A stretch of 64,000 nt of DNA, from assembly GCF_000374845.1 (NCBI RefSeq), contig NZ_KB895428.1, positions 1 through 64,000 on the forward strand. The letters run 5' to 3'. Source of the stretch: Paenibacillus terrigena DSM 21567. GTDB lineage: Bacteria > Bacillota > Bacilli > Paenibacillales > Paenibacillaceae. Each line of letters opens with the position of its first letter. Positions within the stretch are counted from its first letter, which is position 1. The translations under genes were made by a program, and so were the position numbers. The notes under the pieces are model-generated. The model had not been told where the DNA came from, did not search any database, and worked only from the letters and a program-made list of their open reading frames with translations. This document shows, one piece after another, positions 50,136-59,711 of this stretch.

Positions 50136-50696
50136 ATGATAAGACAAGCCACGAAGAAAGACGTCTCCCAAGTAAGTGAACTCATTTATATGATTATGGA
50201 TGAAAAGGAGTCTTATTTCACTGAACATTTCAACAAAAAAGAGGTCATGGCGTTTATTCAACATGCTTTTGACCAGGAAATAAGTTTTTTTAGTTATACC
50301 AATATCATCGTAAAAGAAATAGAGGGTCAAGCTGTGGGTATTGCGTTAATGTACGACAGCCAAATGACTGATGCATTCTGCGAGCAATGGGAAAATGATG
50401 TTACGCTCTTCTTTGGTGAGGACCAGGATGAATTCGAGACGAGCGAAGCTCAGCCAGGAGAATTTCATTTGGACACAATTGCTGTTTATGAAGCATTTCG
50501 GGGACAAGGGATCGCTAAAGAACTTCTTGAGGAGATGGATCAGTTGGCACGCAGACAAAGCCATAACAAGCTGTCATTAAATGTTTCTGCTAAGAACATC
50601 GCCGCTAAGCGACTTTATGAGCGCCATCATTATCAGGTCGAGAGTCAATTTCTAATTTCTGGACATACATACTTTCATATGACGAAAAGCTTATAG
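50136..50696 (+). CDS. GNAT-family N-acetyltransferase under MerR control
   Basis: The 186-residue protein begins MIRQATKKDVSQVSELIYMI and has motif A FHLDTIAVYEAFRGQGIAKE (R-G-Q-G-I-A) and the ending NVSAKNIAAKRLYERHHYQV. The acidic insert DQDEFETSEAQPGE precedes the core strand. ATG 50136 is chosen because the upstream in-frame ATG (50127) overlaps the AAAGG site. The promoter at 50045-50075 suggests it acetylates, or protects from, the compound sensed by the adjacent BmrR-like regulator. Confidence 0.84.
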   Translation: MIRQATKKDVSQVSELIYMIMDEKESYFTEHFNKKEVMAFIQHAFDQEISFFSYTNIIVKEIEGQAVGIALMYDSQMTDAFCEQWENDVTLFFGEDQDEFETSEAQPGEFHLDTIAVYEAFRGQGIAKELLEEMDQLARRQSHNKLSLNVSAKNIAAKRLYERHHYQVESQFLISGHTYFHMTKSL

Positions 50697-50725
50697 TTAA
50701 AGCGGACCAATACAATATATTTTGT

Positions 50726-51616
50726 TTATGGCTCTAGAGCGCGATAGCGACTTGGTGTCATGCCGGTTAACCGTTTAAATGTGTTGCAAAAGTGAGAAAC
50801 ATCTTGGATACCAACGTTCCCTGCTATTTCTGTTATAGGTAGATCCGTTCCTTGTAAAAGATCTTTGGCCTTCGTCATTCGAATAGAAACCAGGAATTCA
50901 TTCATCGTAACTCCCGTATATTGCTTAAATATTCGAAAGAAGTAGGAACGTGACACATGGAAATGTCCACATAATTTCTCCGCACTGAGAGACTCATCGT
51001 AATGCTCCATCATATAGCTGAGTATACCTTCGACCATTTGTTTCTCTACATCGTTTCGAACTTGGACGACTTCCGGAGATTTAATCTGATAACGCCCTAA
51101 CTGTGCAAACAGTTGTAAGAGCAGACTTTTAACAATGATCGGATAACAAGGCTGTTTCCTCTTCGTTTCCCATTCTAATTGAGCTAGTATTTCCTGCAAT
51201 CGCAATATTTGCTGGGTATTTAATTGAGAATGAATTGAATCATTTTCTGCATCGGGAAGCCATTGTCTGATCGTCATCCAACATTCTCGATCTTCTACAA
51301 CCAATTGTTCTAAAAAACTCCTTTCTACCGCTAGGATATAACGATGAAAGGGAGTATTCTGATGTGGTCTTGATCGATGTAAAGCCATTGGCTTAATAAC
51401 GGTGAACGTCCCCGCTCCCAGTACATGCATCCGTTCACCAACGATAAAGTGGCCCTCACCTTGTACACATAGATAAAGCTCGTAACCACGATGGGTGTGA
51501 AACGTTGGCTGCTCTAAGCTTGTGGTTCGATACACACAATGAACCGGGAAATCCATGAGTGTGGCATTCGTTAATTCATCCTCTACTGATACAATTCTCT
51601 GCTTCTCCATCTCCAA
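50726..51616 (-). CDS. AraC-family transcriptional regulator of the glycan locus
   Basis: The 296-residue protein has an N-terminal cupin sensor (FHTHRGYELYLCVQGEGHFI, VLGAGTFTVIKPMALHRSRP) and C-terminal double HTH (ESLSAEKLCGHFHVSRSYFF, DLPITEIAGNVGIQDVSHFC, then PSRYRALEP). Start is uncertain: TTG 51616 sits 8 nt from GGAGGGGG and is preferred over ATG 51610. It is divergent from the GH105-like gene and probably controls it through the direct repeats at 51703-51721. Confidence 0.87.
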   Translation of the reverse strand: MEMEKQRIVSVEDELTNATLMDFPVHCVYRTTSLEQPTFHTHRGYELYLCVQGEGHFIVGERMHVLGAGTFTVIKPMALHRSRPHQNTPFHRYILAVERSFLEQLVVEDRECWMTIRQWLPDAENDSIHSQLNTQQILRLQEILAQLEWETKRKQPCYPIIVKSLLLQLFAQLGRYQIKSPEVVQVRNDVEKQMVEGILSYMMEHYDESLSAEKLCGHFHVSRSYFFRIFKQYTGVTMNEFLVSIRMTKAKDLLQGTDLPITEIAGNVGIQDVSHFCNTFKRLTGMTPSRYRALEP

Positions 51617-51702
51617 AGTTAGATCCCCCTCCCACAAGTCCAAATCTTAAAGACAATATCCCAATCCAAAAAGACGATCGGCCAAGATTTACTTCACCTT
51701 GC

Positions 51703-51721
51703 ATTGTATATTCATTGTATA
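51703..51721. promoter_or_regulatory. Direct repeats, candidate AraC-binding site
   Basis: ATTGTATA occurs at 51703-51710 and again at 51714-51721, one helical turn (11 bp) apart, 30 bp ahead of the GH105-like start. AraC proteins often bind such same-face direct repeats. Confidence 0.5.
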
Positions 51722-51750
51722 CATTCTCACGTTTATGGAGGAGCGATCGA

Positions 51751-52794
51751 ATGCCAAAACCAATTTCTCACGATTCTCTGCGACATACTGCAGACCAAGT
51801 TTATCGCTATATGGTATCAGATCACACAGGCAATTGGGGAATGGATATTCAGCATTGGGACTGGGTTCCCGGCGTAGGTGTCATTGCAATCCTGTCTTAT
51901 TATGAGAATACGCGCAATGAGGAAGTTCTCGATTATCTAGTCAAATGGGCACGCACAAATATGCCGACGTCGGAACAAGCAATCGTTATCAATGCAGTGG
52001 CCCCCTTTGCCATCTTTCCCGCACTCTATGAATACACACACGATCCCTTATTTCTAGAGGAATCCCTGCGCGTCGGACAATGGATACTTACAGAAGCCCC
52101 ACGTACTCGTGAAGGGGCTTTCGAGCATACCGTCACTGAAAATGTTAGCTTTCCTGAGCAGGTATGGGCCGATACGATCTTTATGGCTGTACTCTTCTTA
52201 GCTCGTCTCGCACGAGTCACGGGAGATGATTCCTACGCTTTTGAAGCGGTTAGGCAGGTAGAGCTTCACTTGGAATTACTAGAAGATAAAGAAACCTGTG
52301 TCATGTTTCATGGATGGAATTGTATAGCGCAAGATCACATGTCCGCAGCACGTTGGACTCGGGCGAACGCTTGGATCGCCGTGGGCACACCAATGATCAT
52401 GCAAGAGCTGGAAGGCATCGCAACCCTATCGCAAGAAGCAATGAAACGCTACCGCGCAATGATGCATGGATTGATTCACTTTCAACAAGCTAACGGTCTA
52501 TGGGCCACGGTGATGGATCGACCCGACTTCTATCCAGAAACATCGGGCAGTGCTGGAATTGCCTGTGGCATGCTAAAGGCTATTCGCCAAGGGTTAATAG
52601 ACAACGCTTATGAGGATTCTGCTTTTCGGGCACTGAAGGCCATTGTGCAAAAGGTACTACCAAGCGGAGAAGTAACGGACGTCTCTGGAGGTACGCCGGT
52701 GATGCCTTCCATTGAAGCCTATCATGAGATTCCTTGCCATCCTACGCTGTATGGGCAGGGGCTTGTTCTCATGTTATTCTCTGAGCTTCTATGA
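51751..52794 (+). CDS. GH88/GH105-like unsaturated uronyl hydrolase
   Basis: The 347-residue cytosolic protein has the (alpha/alpha)6 pattern of GH105/GH88 enzymes, which remove the unsaturated uronic acid left by polysaccharide lyases: GNWGMDIQHWDWVPGVGVIA, FPEQVWADTIFMAVLFLARL with the catalytic-region Asp, AARWTRANAWIAVG and RPDFYPETSGSAGIACGML. No signal peptide is present, so it acts after uptake. ATG 51751 lies 6 nt after GGAGGAG. Its presence implies that lyase-cut glycans are imported by the ABC system at 58-61.5 kb. A terminator follows at 52819. Confidence 0.87.
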   Translation: MPKPISHDSLRHTADQVYRYMVSDHTGNWGMDIQHWDWVPGVGVIAILSYYENTRNEEVLDYLVKWARTNMPTSEQAIVINAVAPFAIFPALYEYTHDPLFLEESLRVGQWILTEAPRTREGAFEHTVTENVSFPEQVWADTIFMAVLFLARLARVTGDDSYAFEAVRQVELHLELLEDKETCVMFHGWNCIAQDHMSAARWTRANAWIAVGTPMIMQELEGIATLSQEAMKRYRAMMHGLIHFQQANGLWATVMDRPDFYPETSGSAGIACGMLKAIRQGLIDNAYEDSAFRALKAIVQKVLPSGEVTDVSGGTPVMPSIEAYHEIPCHPTLYGQGLVLMLFSELL

Positions 52795-52818
52795 GTCATA
52801 ACGAATCAAATGATTTGG

Positions 52819-52853
52819 AGAGCCCCCATGCAAACGCCATGGAGGCTCTTTTT
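52819..52853 (+). terminator. Terminator after the GH105-like gene
   Basis: AGAGCC / GGCTCT outer stem with inner CCCATG/CATGG pairs, followed by T5. Confidence 0.82.
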
Positions 52854-52871
52854 GAATGCCTGAATTTGTTA

Positions 52872-54617
52872 TTAGACGGGATGGATATCATTCGGTTTAA
52901 CTGCGATAGATATCTCATGTGGTGAACGATTCCAATGACTTGATACAACGCGTGCTGTAACATAACCGGCTTCTTCGATGACCGATATGTCTGGCAAATT
53001 CTCTACCACTTCCCCAATCGCTAATGAGAATAAAAAAGCTGCTCTATTTAACGCATGGAAGTCTATTGTTCTTCGCTCACCTGCATATATAACGAAATCC
53101 AACCCAATACGTTGTTCCAGCGCTGTCACTTCCCAATTCCAGCCTCGTTGCTCGCTGCCGCTATCCATAGCCAGAAGTTCGTCGAAAGCAGCATATACGT
53201 TATCAACTCGTAATGGTAATCCGTTGATCTCGATTTCTGCTGTAGCCCCTTCCGCTACGATGCGCACCCCATCTAAACAACCTCCGAATTCCATCCGAAA
53301 CCGGAAATCCGATGCCTCTATTCGACCCTCAATACGATCCAACCCCGGATGTGTATCTCCACCATTCGTCAAAAATCGTACACCAAGTAGAAGATGGCCC
53401 TCTTCCTCCGCAACGCTGAGTACCCCCGAACAATAATCATAACCATCATGTAAGCAGCGCATCTGCAAATACGTAGCTGCCCCGTTATTCTCGAAATAAG
53501 CGACGAGTCCTCGTGTTTGATTCCACATGATTTCATTTTTGAAAAACCCGATCGTATAACGCGGTGTCATCCTCGTTTTCGCCCATTTCACAAATCCCGT
53601 ATCTTCATTACGATAGTAGGGCTGCTCAAGTACCTTCGTATATGCTCTGCTCATGAACAGATTCAAGTAAGCATCCGGACATCGGCAACCACTGCCATAC
53701 CACTCCGCATCATATTCAAGGTCGTCATTGGAGAAGAAGAACAATCTATTATCCGTAGCGATTTGTAAGAATGATTTTATTTTATTATTCAGAAGTGTAC
53801 TATAACTACGGCTATGCGGACCGGCCCATTGCTGGGAGTTAGGGTGATAATGCTCTGCTACCATGTGCCAACCGATGTCTAACAGGTCATTCGCAATTTC
53901 CTTAGCCCGTGGGTTCATAGAATACGTATAGATTTTGGACAACTCTACGATAGCGATGACGGAATAATGAGGACTGTTAAATTCCTGGAAGGTCCTTAGA
54001 CGTTCTGTATATTGCTTCAACTTTTCTAATCGCTGTAATGCATAATCCCCATAGTCCTGCCTACTATACAGTTCTCCCGCGATCAATGTCACAAATGCCC
54101 CCATAATCGAAATATTCGTATAATGAGGTCCCATATCCCGTCTTATGATGGCATCACATGCACAGCTTATTCCTTCACGGATCTGCTCTCTCAGGGCTTC
54201 AGGCAACCGATGACCGTGAAGCAAGGCTGCAAGCACAAGCTCTTTCCCACAAAAGTCAGCCCAGTTCCAGTCAGGTGGAGACATTTGTGTAAGTGGCTCT
54301 TCATAGAACCAAGGCCATATGCCGTAGGTATCTCGGTCTGGGTCACGATCTTGCAGCGTAAGAACGCTCTGAATGATATCACAAGCCCTCTGCACATATT
54401 CAGGAGATCCCGTATTTAACAAACCCACGGCATATAACAACGATGGATGTGTCGGATGAACGAGAGGATAGTTATCGGAGGTTAATGTCGTATGATATCC
54501 TGGCGTGTGCAAGGGCCGAAACAGCATATGAACCAGTGGATCGTAGTCCTTTTCTTGTGAAATGACTTTTCGCAATAAAAACTCTTTATGATCGATAGAG
54601 TGTCTATACAGGCTCAT
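52872..54617 (-). CDS. Unrecognised toroid-like protein of the glycan locus
   Basis: The 581-residue protein has no signal peptide. The first 380 residues are helical repeats rich in Trp, His and Tyr (GIWPWFYEEPLTQMSPPDWN, NISIMGAFVTLIAGELYSRQ, NSPHYSVIAIVELSKIY), resembling an (alpha/alpha) toroid, and the last 200 are beta-rich (GDTHPGLDRIEGRIEASDFR ...). That is the layout of several polysaccharide lyases and hydrolases, but I recognise no family. Start ATG 54617 overlaps the TGA of the upstream hydrolase gene as ATGA, with GAAGGAG upstream; the two are translationally coupled and likely act on the same glycan. Conserved candidates for catalysis are HYTNIS, HYSV and HSRSYS. Confidence 0.6.
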   Translation of the reverse strand: MSLYRHSIDHKEFLLRKVISQEKDYDPLVHMLFRPLHTPGYHTTLTSDNYPLVHPTHPSLLYAVGLLNTGSPEYVQRACDIIQSVLTLQDRDPDRDTYGIWPWFYEEPLTQMSPPDWNWADFCGKELVLAALLHGHRLPEALREQIREGISCACDAIIRRDMGPHYTNISIMGAFVTLIAGELYSRQDYGDYALQRLEKLKQYTERLRTFQEFNSPHYSVIAIVELSKIYTYSMNPRAKEIANDLLDIGWHMVAEHYHPNSQQWAGPHSRSYSTLLNNKIKSFLQIATDNRLFFFSNDDLEYDAEWYGSGCRCPDAYLNLFMSRAYTKVLEQPYYRNEDTGFVKWAKTRMTPRYTIGFFKNEIMWNQTRGLVAYFENNGAATYLQMRCLHDGYDYCSGVLSVAEEEGHLLLGVRFLTNGGDTHPGLDRIEGRIEASDFRFRMEFGGCLDGVRIVAEGATAEIEINGLPLRVDNVYAAFDELLAMDSGSEQRGWNWEVTALEQRIGLDFVIYAGERRTIDFHALNRAAFLFSLAIGEVVENLPDISVIEEAGYVTARVVSSHWNRSPHEISIAVKPNDIHPV

Positions 54618-57600
54618 TTTTGACTCTTCTCCTTCGCTATACAAGGATAAATGCTATTCGCATTCTGTAATTGGATGGGTTTGAATAACGAGGACTGCTT
54701 ACTTGCACCAATACCACTCCCCCACTCCACATACCCTTTACGACCATTTCCATCGTTATCATTGACGACAATCGACAGACTCAGGATCCCATCACTCGGA
54801 ACAATTGGCGCCAAGTCACTCCATGGGAGAGCTAGCTGGTATATCGTATTCTTTGCCGCCTCGTCTCTCGTTACTTGCAGGTTAGGATTCACAATAGATC
54901 CCGGCTCAACGCCCTGCGGGGCCATCCACCGATAGAGCTCGGGTCCTTGCGATGTCAATGCCATGCCATACTCATACCACTGCAAATTCTCTCCCGGCAT
55001 CCCAGCAGATACAGCGAACTGAATGCTATCCCCTGACCAGATTTCTCCACCTTGCTTCGTCTGTGAATACACATCGTCATGTACACTCGCTGTCATGTAT
55101 AGATGATCATTATCATACGTAGCCCACACTGTGCCACTGAGATCCTCGGGACCGTTATAGGAGCCTATTCTCGAATGAACGTCTGTGATGAGATCAATTC
55201 CCGCCACATCCTGTAAATCATCTAAAGAGCGAACCGTTCGAAATACCAGTGGAACTCTTGATTCAGGCGGAACAATCTTGACACTCCCATCACTTTGCAA
55301 TACCGCCCCATCTTTCATATACAGCTTAAATTGATAGGATTGCAGTGTTCCCTCTGTAATACCCGACAACGGGAAGTCGATTGTATGGACGGTATTACCA
55401 GGGATAACAGCGTTATAAGCTTTAGAACCCGTAGATGACCCAATGCTCCAATCGATCCGTTTCAAATGACGTTTTGTAGGTCGTTCATTCACAAACGTTA
55501 TTTCCATCACATCAGCACCATTCTTCACCACATGCTTCGAAGATACTTTCTCGGCCTGTTGAATCTGTGTGGTACCAGATAACCCTGCGAACACTCCATT
55601 CGTGGATCGAACCGTTGCGGTCGCCATTTTACTGCCAATCTGTTCAACACCCGGAAACTGAGCGCTGTAATCTCCGGGTGCATGGATAGAAATTTCTTTC
55701 GTTACACCTTGAAAATTCACCTGAGCGGTAAGTTCTCCTTCTTGCCCGAGGTCATTGACATGCAGCGTAACCGTCACGGGGTCATTCGCAAATGAGAACG
55801 TGCTAGTCAGGGATAACGGACTGCTTTGAATAATGCTGCCCATGTCTCCTTGAACAAACAGGGGCTCTCCCGTCAATGTTAGGTATATTTTCCCCTGTAC
55901 CGGTGTATAGGTGGTCTTCCTCCCCATCATATCCGTCACCGTAAGCGGAACTAGTGTATTCAAGGTGACATCTTTTTTGTCCAAGGACCATAAGACATGA
56001 ATGCGATCGTTATTTTTTTCAAATTCATAGTGATAGAGTCCATCCGTTACATCTTGACTAACAGCATTCGCATCCGATAGCTGTCTAGTAAGTGTAGCAA
56101 GTGCAACATAGGCCGGTTTAGGGGTATAGGATCCCAATGCATCACCCGTATTGTGGATGATTCCGAAATTATGTTCATTGTTAAGCTTATCCGTTCCACT
56201 ATCCATCAAGTTGTACCAAAATACTTTCTCTACACCAGCAGCGATACTCAGAACATAGGTACGGATCAAATATGCAGCCTGTGTATTTTCATCCACACCC
56301 GTTGGGTTCAAATGCGTTGGCCAACCAACCTCCGAGAACCACAGAGGGATGGTCTTCCCGTTATTATGATCTCGCACAAGCTGATTCAAGCTGTCAATCT
56401 CTTCGATCAACCCTTCGGGTGTTTGCGGATAGCGGTAGGGATGGACAGAAAGCGAATCCATATAATTCAGACCACCGAGATCAAATACGTCTTTCAACCA
56501 ATCTGCTGGAATTCCTGCTGTAGCTCCTCCAACGACGTTCAGATCTGGACGAATCGATTTCGATGCTTCATACCCTTTCTTCAGCAGATTGAAGTAGATA
56601 TCCGCTCTTGAGGCTGCAGGACCATTTCCACCGAAAAAAGGCAAGTTGAACTCATTCCACATTTCTACTGATCTCAGCTGATTACCGAACTTCCCAAGCA
56701 TGGCCTTTACATAGTTCGCATATGCGGAATGCGCCTCATCTGTATAAGGGGTTTTGCCTTCATCGTAATATTTATTGCTGAACGCGAAGGTGAGGAAAGG
56801 CTCAATGTTGAACGTTTTAAAAGATTGCATCGGTAGCGTGAACTTCGGATTATACGTGTATTGTCCTTGATTGACCTCGATTTCCGACCAGTAGAAGGAA
56901 TCCCGTACATTTTTGGTACCGGCATATTTCAGAAGGGGAATGGATTCTTTATTCCAATTGATTCCGTAATGCGTTTGAATGCCAAATGGTGACTCCATCA
57001 CACCAGATAGATCGAATTCGGGAACCATCGCAAATGTCGTTTCGATCGTCTTAAATAACGTCCCTGCTTGATACGCATCAATCTTCAATCGATAATAACC
57101 GTCTGCATGCATCGGAAGGTTAAGGCGCTGTTGGCTTGCGGTTACAGGAACCGTACCTGAAGAGACTGGGTCTCCCCAAGCATTCGTCGTACTCCACCTC
57201 ACAACATCACCTGTTGTGAGGATGTCAAAAGCTGCAGTCCTGTTGCCTGCAAAGACATTTCCGACTTGAACCTGGGCAATCGCCAGATCGGCAGGTTCGA
57301 CCTTTACACGGATATCATCTAGCAAGATCGCCCCCATCGTTTTGCCTGATTTCATGGATGCTTTGGTTAGTTTGAAATACATTTTCTTTAACGGGCCATG
57401 CCAGACGCCATCGTTGCTCCCGCCCCACTTCGTATAATTGATCCCTGATGTAAAGGAGCTTACGGTCACTTTCTGCCATTCCGTTGTCTGCTCTAATTGG
57501 ATCGTTTGTTGATGGTTCTGATTCGAATTGTCGACCAAGATCAGATCGAACTTCGCCATATCCGCTGTCTTCACCCAAAAGCTAAGTTCCAGCGCGTTCG

Positions 57601-57940
57601 TAGGTAGGACACGTTTAAATAAGTATTTCTCTAAAGAGACATAGCTGTTCGTATACGTTGATTTGCTGCTGAAATCTAGCAGCAGCTTCCCAGAGGAACT
57701 CCCCGTGTGAAAGTTCGCAGAATCAAGACTGAATTCACCGTTGCCAAGCGCACCCCCGCTACCTATTAAGAAATCCCAAGCTTCGTCAGTACTTTCGAAA
57801 TCACCTACTGTCAATTCAGGGGAATTATCATCTGCATAAGTTGTGGATTCGGGGGATCTCACTTGGAAAGAGGCAAAGGTTAAGGAAAATAGGAGAATAA
57901 ACACCGTTGAACTGGCAAGGATAGGCTTCCATCTGACCAT
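54614..57940 (-). CDS. Secreted clan-A-like glycoside hydrolase with CBM and CBM9/DOMON-like domains
   Basis: The 1108-residue protein has a signal peptide (cleavage near TYA-DD, residue 37), a carbohydrate-binding-like jelly roll (about 42-217, GDFESTDEAWDFL), a short Ig-like part, a TIM-barrel glycosidase (about 312-690), Ig-like domains and a C-terminal CBM9/DOMON-like domain (about 925-1095, ATYDNDHLYMTASVHDDVYS). The barrel shows the acid/base EMWNEFNLP (E430) and the nucleophile WFSEVGWPT (E537), as in GH5/GH39-like clan A enzymes. No cell-wall anchor is seen. Start ATG 57940 has AAAGGAG 8 nt upstream. A 10-bp hairpin at 57977-58014 separates it from the binding-protein gene. Exact GH family and substrate are not determined. 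Confidence 0.82.
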   Translation of the reverse strand: MVRWKPILASSTVFILLFSLTFASFQVRSPESTTYADDNSPELTVGDFESTDEAWDFLIGSGGALGNGEFSLDSANFHTGSSSGKLLLDFSSKSTYTNSYVSLEKYLFKRVLPTNALELSFWVKTADMAKFDLILVDNSNQNHQQTIQLEQTTEWQKVTVSSFTSGINYTKWGGSNDGVWHGPLKKMYFKLTKASMKSGKTMGAILLDDIRVKVEPADLAIAQVQVGNVFAGNRTAAFDILTTGDVVRWSTTNAWGDPVSSGTVPVTASQQRLNLPMHADGYYRLKIDAYQAGTLFKTIETTFAMVPEFDLSGVMESPFGIQTHYGINWNKESIPLLKYAGTKNVRDSFYWSEIEVNQGQYTYNPKFTLPMQSFKTFNIEPFLTFAFSNKYYDEGKTPYTDEAHSAYANYVKAMLGKFGNQLRSVEMWNEFNLPFFGGNGPAASRADIYFNLLKKGYEASKSIRPDLNVVGGATAGIPADWLKDVFDLGGLNYMDSLSVHPYRYPQTPEGLIEEIDSLNQLVRDHNNGKTIPLWFSEVGWPTHLNPTGVDENTQAAYLIRTYVLSIAAGVEKVFWYNLMDSGTDKLNNEHNFGIIHNTGDALGSYTPKPAYVALATLTRQLSDANAVSQDVTDGLYHYEFEKNNDRIHVLWSLDKKDVTLNTLVPLTVTDMMGRKTTYTPVQGKIYLTLTGEPLFVQGDMGSIIQSSPLSLTSTFSFANDPVTVTLHVNDLGQEGELTAQVNFQGVTKEISIHAPGDYSAQFPGVEQIGSKMATATVRSTNGVFAGLSGTTQIQQAEKVSSKHVVKNGADVMEITFVNERPTKRHLKRIDWSIGSSTGSKAYNAVIPGNTVHTIDFPLSGITEGTLQSYQFKLYMKDGAVLQSDGSVKIVPPESRVPLVFRTVRSLDDLQDVAGIDLITDVHSRIGSYNGPEDLSGTVWATYDNDHLYMTASVHDDVYSQTKQGGEIWSGDSIQFAVSAGMPGENLQWYEYGMALTSQGPELYRWMAPQGVEPGSIVNPNLQVTRDEAAKNTIYQLALPWSDLAPIVPSDGILSLSIVVNDNDGNGRKGYVEWGSGIGASKQSSLFKPIQLQNANSIYPCIAKEKSQK

Positions 57941-57976
57941 GTATATCACTCCTTTGGTATAAGAAGTCTTGTACTG

Positions 57977-58014
57977 GAGGATGGATCCCAGCCTAATCCT
58001 TAGAATCCATCCTC
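57977..58014 (-). other. Intercistronic hairpin between binding-protein and hydrolase genes
   Basis: GAGGATGGAT pairs with ATCCATCCTC (10 bp, 18-nt loop). No U-run follows in the leftward direction, so it is more likely an mRNA-stabilising or attenuating element than a full terminator. Confidence 0.6.
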
Positions 58015-58022
58015 GCTTAAGA

Positions 58023-59645
58023 TTACTTTTTTAATTGTAAGAATTCTTTATTTTTCTCATACCATTCTTGCGCTAGCTTCTCTACATTCTCACCACCAAG
58101 GCGTTTCCATTCCTCGCGAACCTGCTTCATTCCTTCTTCAGGACTTAATGCATTTCCGCCTGTCACGACCTTAACTTCAATTTGTGTTGCAATCGGGGCA
58201 AACGTAGCAATAAGCTGACTCACTTCAGGAAGATCTGGGCTAAACGCGATATCTCTGCGATATTCATTCTTAAGCGCTACTTCTAAAGCCTTAGATTTAG
58301 CAAGAGCGATTTCTTGGGAGAGCGCATCTTGTGCCGCCATGATGGGAATCCATTCTGGCTTGGTATTCCATTGACTCAGAATAGCATATTCGTTAGCGTA
58401 GGCTACTTCCTGACGATATTTGTCTGAATCCAGCCTTTGCGGAACTTTACCATCCACCAGCTTATAATGGACATTCTCCTCACCGAACTTCATAGACATC
58501 CAGCCCTTTTCCAACATCCAATCCAGGAATTTAACTGCCGTTTCAATTCGATCCTTATCCATGTTGCTATTGAATGCTACCAACACGTTGGAAGGTAATT
58601 CTTGATATAGACCATTTTTGCCATTTTTACTGGCTACAGACTCTAGCGGAGTGAACTTGGCGTCAGGAACATTCGCCTTAAGATCACGCATTTCATTATC
58701 CATACTCCAATTCCCGAAATAGATCCCTGCCTTCCCCGTCGTCCATAGTTGACGTGCACGTTGGAAGTTACTATCCGTGATATACTCTTTATCAATCAGT
58801 CCTTGGTCAAATAAAGATTTCTGGAATGCAAGTGAATCCGTAAAACGATCTAACGTTCTGCCGTATTTCATTTGGCCATCTTCCAAGTACCATTGGTTCT
58901 CATTCGTGAAGAAAAACGCACGCATAATTTGGACCGCGTTACCGTTAAATACGATAGGTACCGTATCCTTTTGACCATTGCCATCCGGATCTTCGTCTTT
59001 GAACTTCTTAGCTACCTCGATCAATTCTTCCACCGTTGTTGGTGCTTTCAATTGCAGCTTATCCAGCCAATCCTGCCGAATCCACATGCCATTATTGGCA
59101 ATCGATTCAATACTTCGTTCACTTGTAACCGCATACATTTTCCCATTAATCGTCATCGCTGATTTTAACTGAGGGTGCTCCTCTAAATATTTCTTCAAGG
59201 TCGTACTATATTGTTCGATATAACTATCAATGGGCTGGATCGCACCCTGATTTGCCAATTGAGCGATATAATTCCGATCGTATTCCCAGATCAGATCGGG
59301 TGCGCTTCCGGATGCAATAAGTGTGCTTAGTTTCTGTTGTGCTTGCCCTCGGTCAACCGGAATCCATTTCACGGTAGCAGGTGAATTCTCATTGATCCAT
59401 TTGGTCCAACGATTACTCTCATAGCTTCCTTCTTCCGTAGGCACACTCCCTCGATCAAAGGCTGAAATACTGATTTCTTTCTTCGTTTCTGTTGACTTCG
59501 TATCTACCGTTGTAGCTGCGGGAGTCGTTTTTTCAGGTGATTCCGAAGGTTTCACTGATGTGGTATTACTACTACAAGCTGCCAACACCATGACACATAA
59601 ACTCACCACTAGAACCGATTTCCACATACGCTTCGACATTCTCAA
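58023..59645 (-). CDS. ABC transporter solute-binding lipoprotein (carbohydrate, YtcQ/LipO type)
   Basis: The 540-residue lipoprotein has a signal peptide with lipobox LAAC (followed by SSNTT), a Thr/Ser/Pro-rich linker, and a family 1 solute-binding fold (PDLIWEYDRNYIAQLANQGA, GMWIRQDWLDKLQLKAPTTV, FKDEDPDGNGQKDTVPIVF with a Ca-binding-like DPDGNGQKD loop). It delivers oligosaccharides to the LplB/LplC-type permeases just upstream. No ATPase gene is present here; such systems use a shared MsmX-type ATPase. Start is uncertain: TTG 59645 has the best spacing from AAAAGGGG, ATG 59639 is an alternative. Confidence 0.88.
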   Translation of the reverse strand: MRMSKRMWKSVLVVSLCVMVLAACSSNTTSVKPSESPEKTTPAATTVDTKSTETKKEISISAFDRGSVPTEEGSYESNRWTKWINENSPATVKWIPVDRGQAQQKLSTLIASGSAPDLIWEYDRNYIAQLANQGAIQPIDSYIEQYSTTLKKYLEEHPQLKSAMTINGKMYAVTSERSIESIANNGMWIRQDWLDKLQLKAPTTVEELIEVAKKFKDEDPDGNGQKDTVPIVFNGNAVQIMRAFFFTNENQWYLEDGQMKYGRTLDRFTDSLAFQKSLFDQGLIDKEYITDSNFQRARQLWTTGKAGIYFGNWSMDNEMRDLKANVPDAKFTPLESVASKNGKNGLYQELPSNVLVAFNSNMDKDRIETAVKFLDWMLEKGWMSMKFGEENVHYKLVDGKVPQRLDSDKYRQEVAYANEYAILSQWNTKPEWIPIMAAQDALSQEIALAKSKALEVALKNEYRRDIAFSPDLPEVSQLIATFAPIATQIEVKVVTGGNALSPEEGMKQVREEWKRLGGENVEKLAQEWYEKNKEFLQLKK

Positions 59646-59711
59646 TCTTCTCATCCCCTTTTCAAGTCGTAGTCCTTACGAAATATATCAGGAACCTAGG
59701 TTCCGATGATA

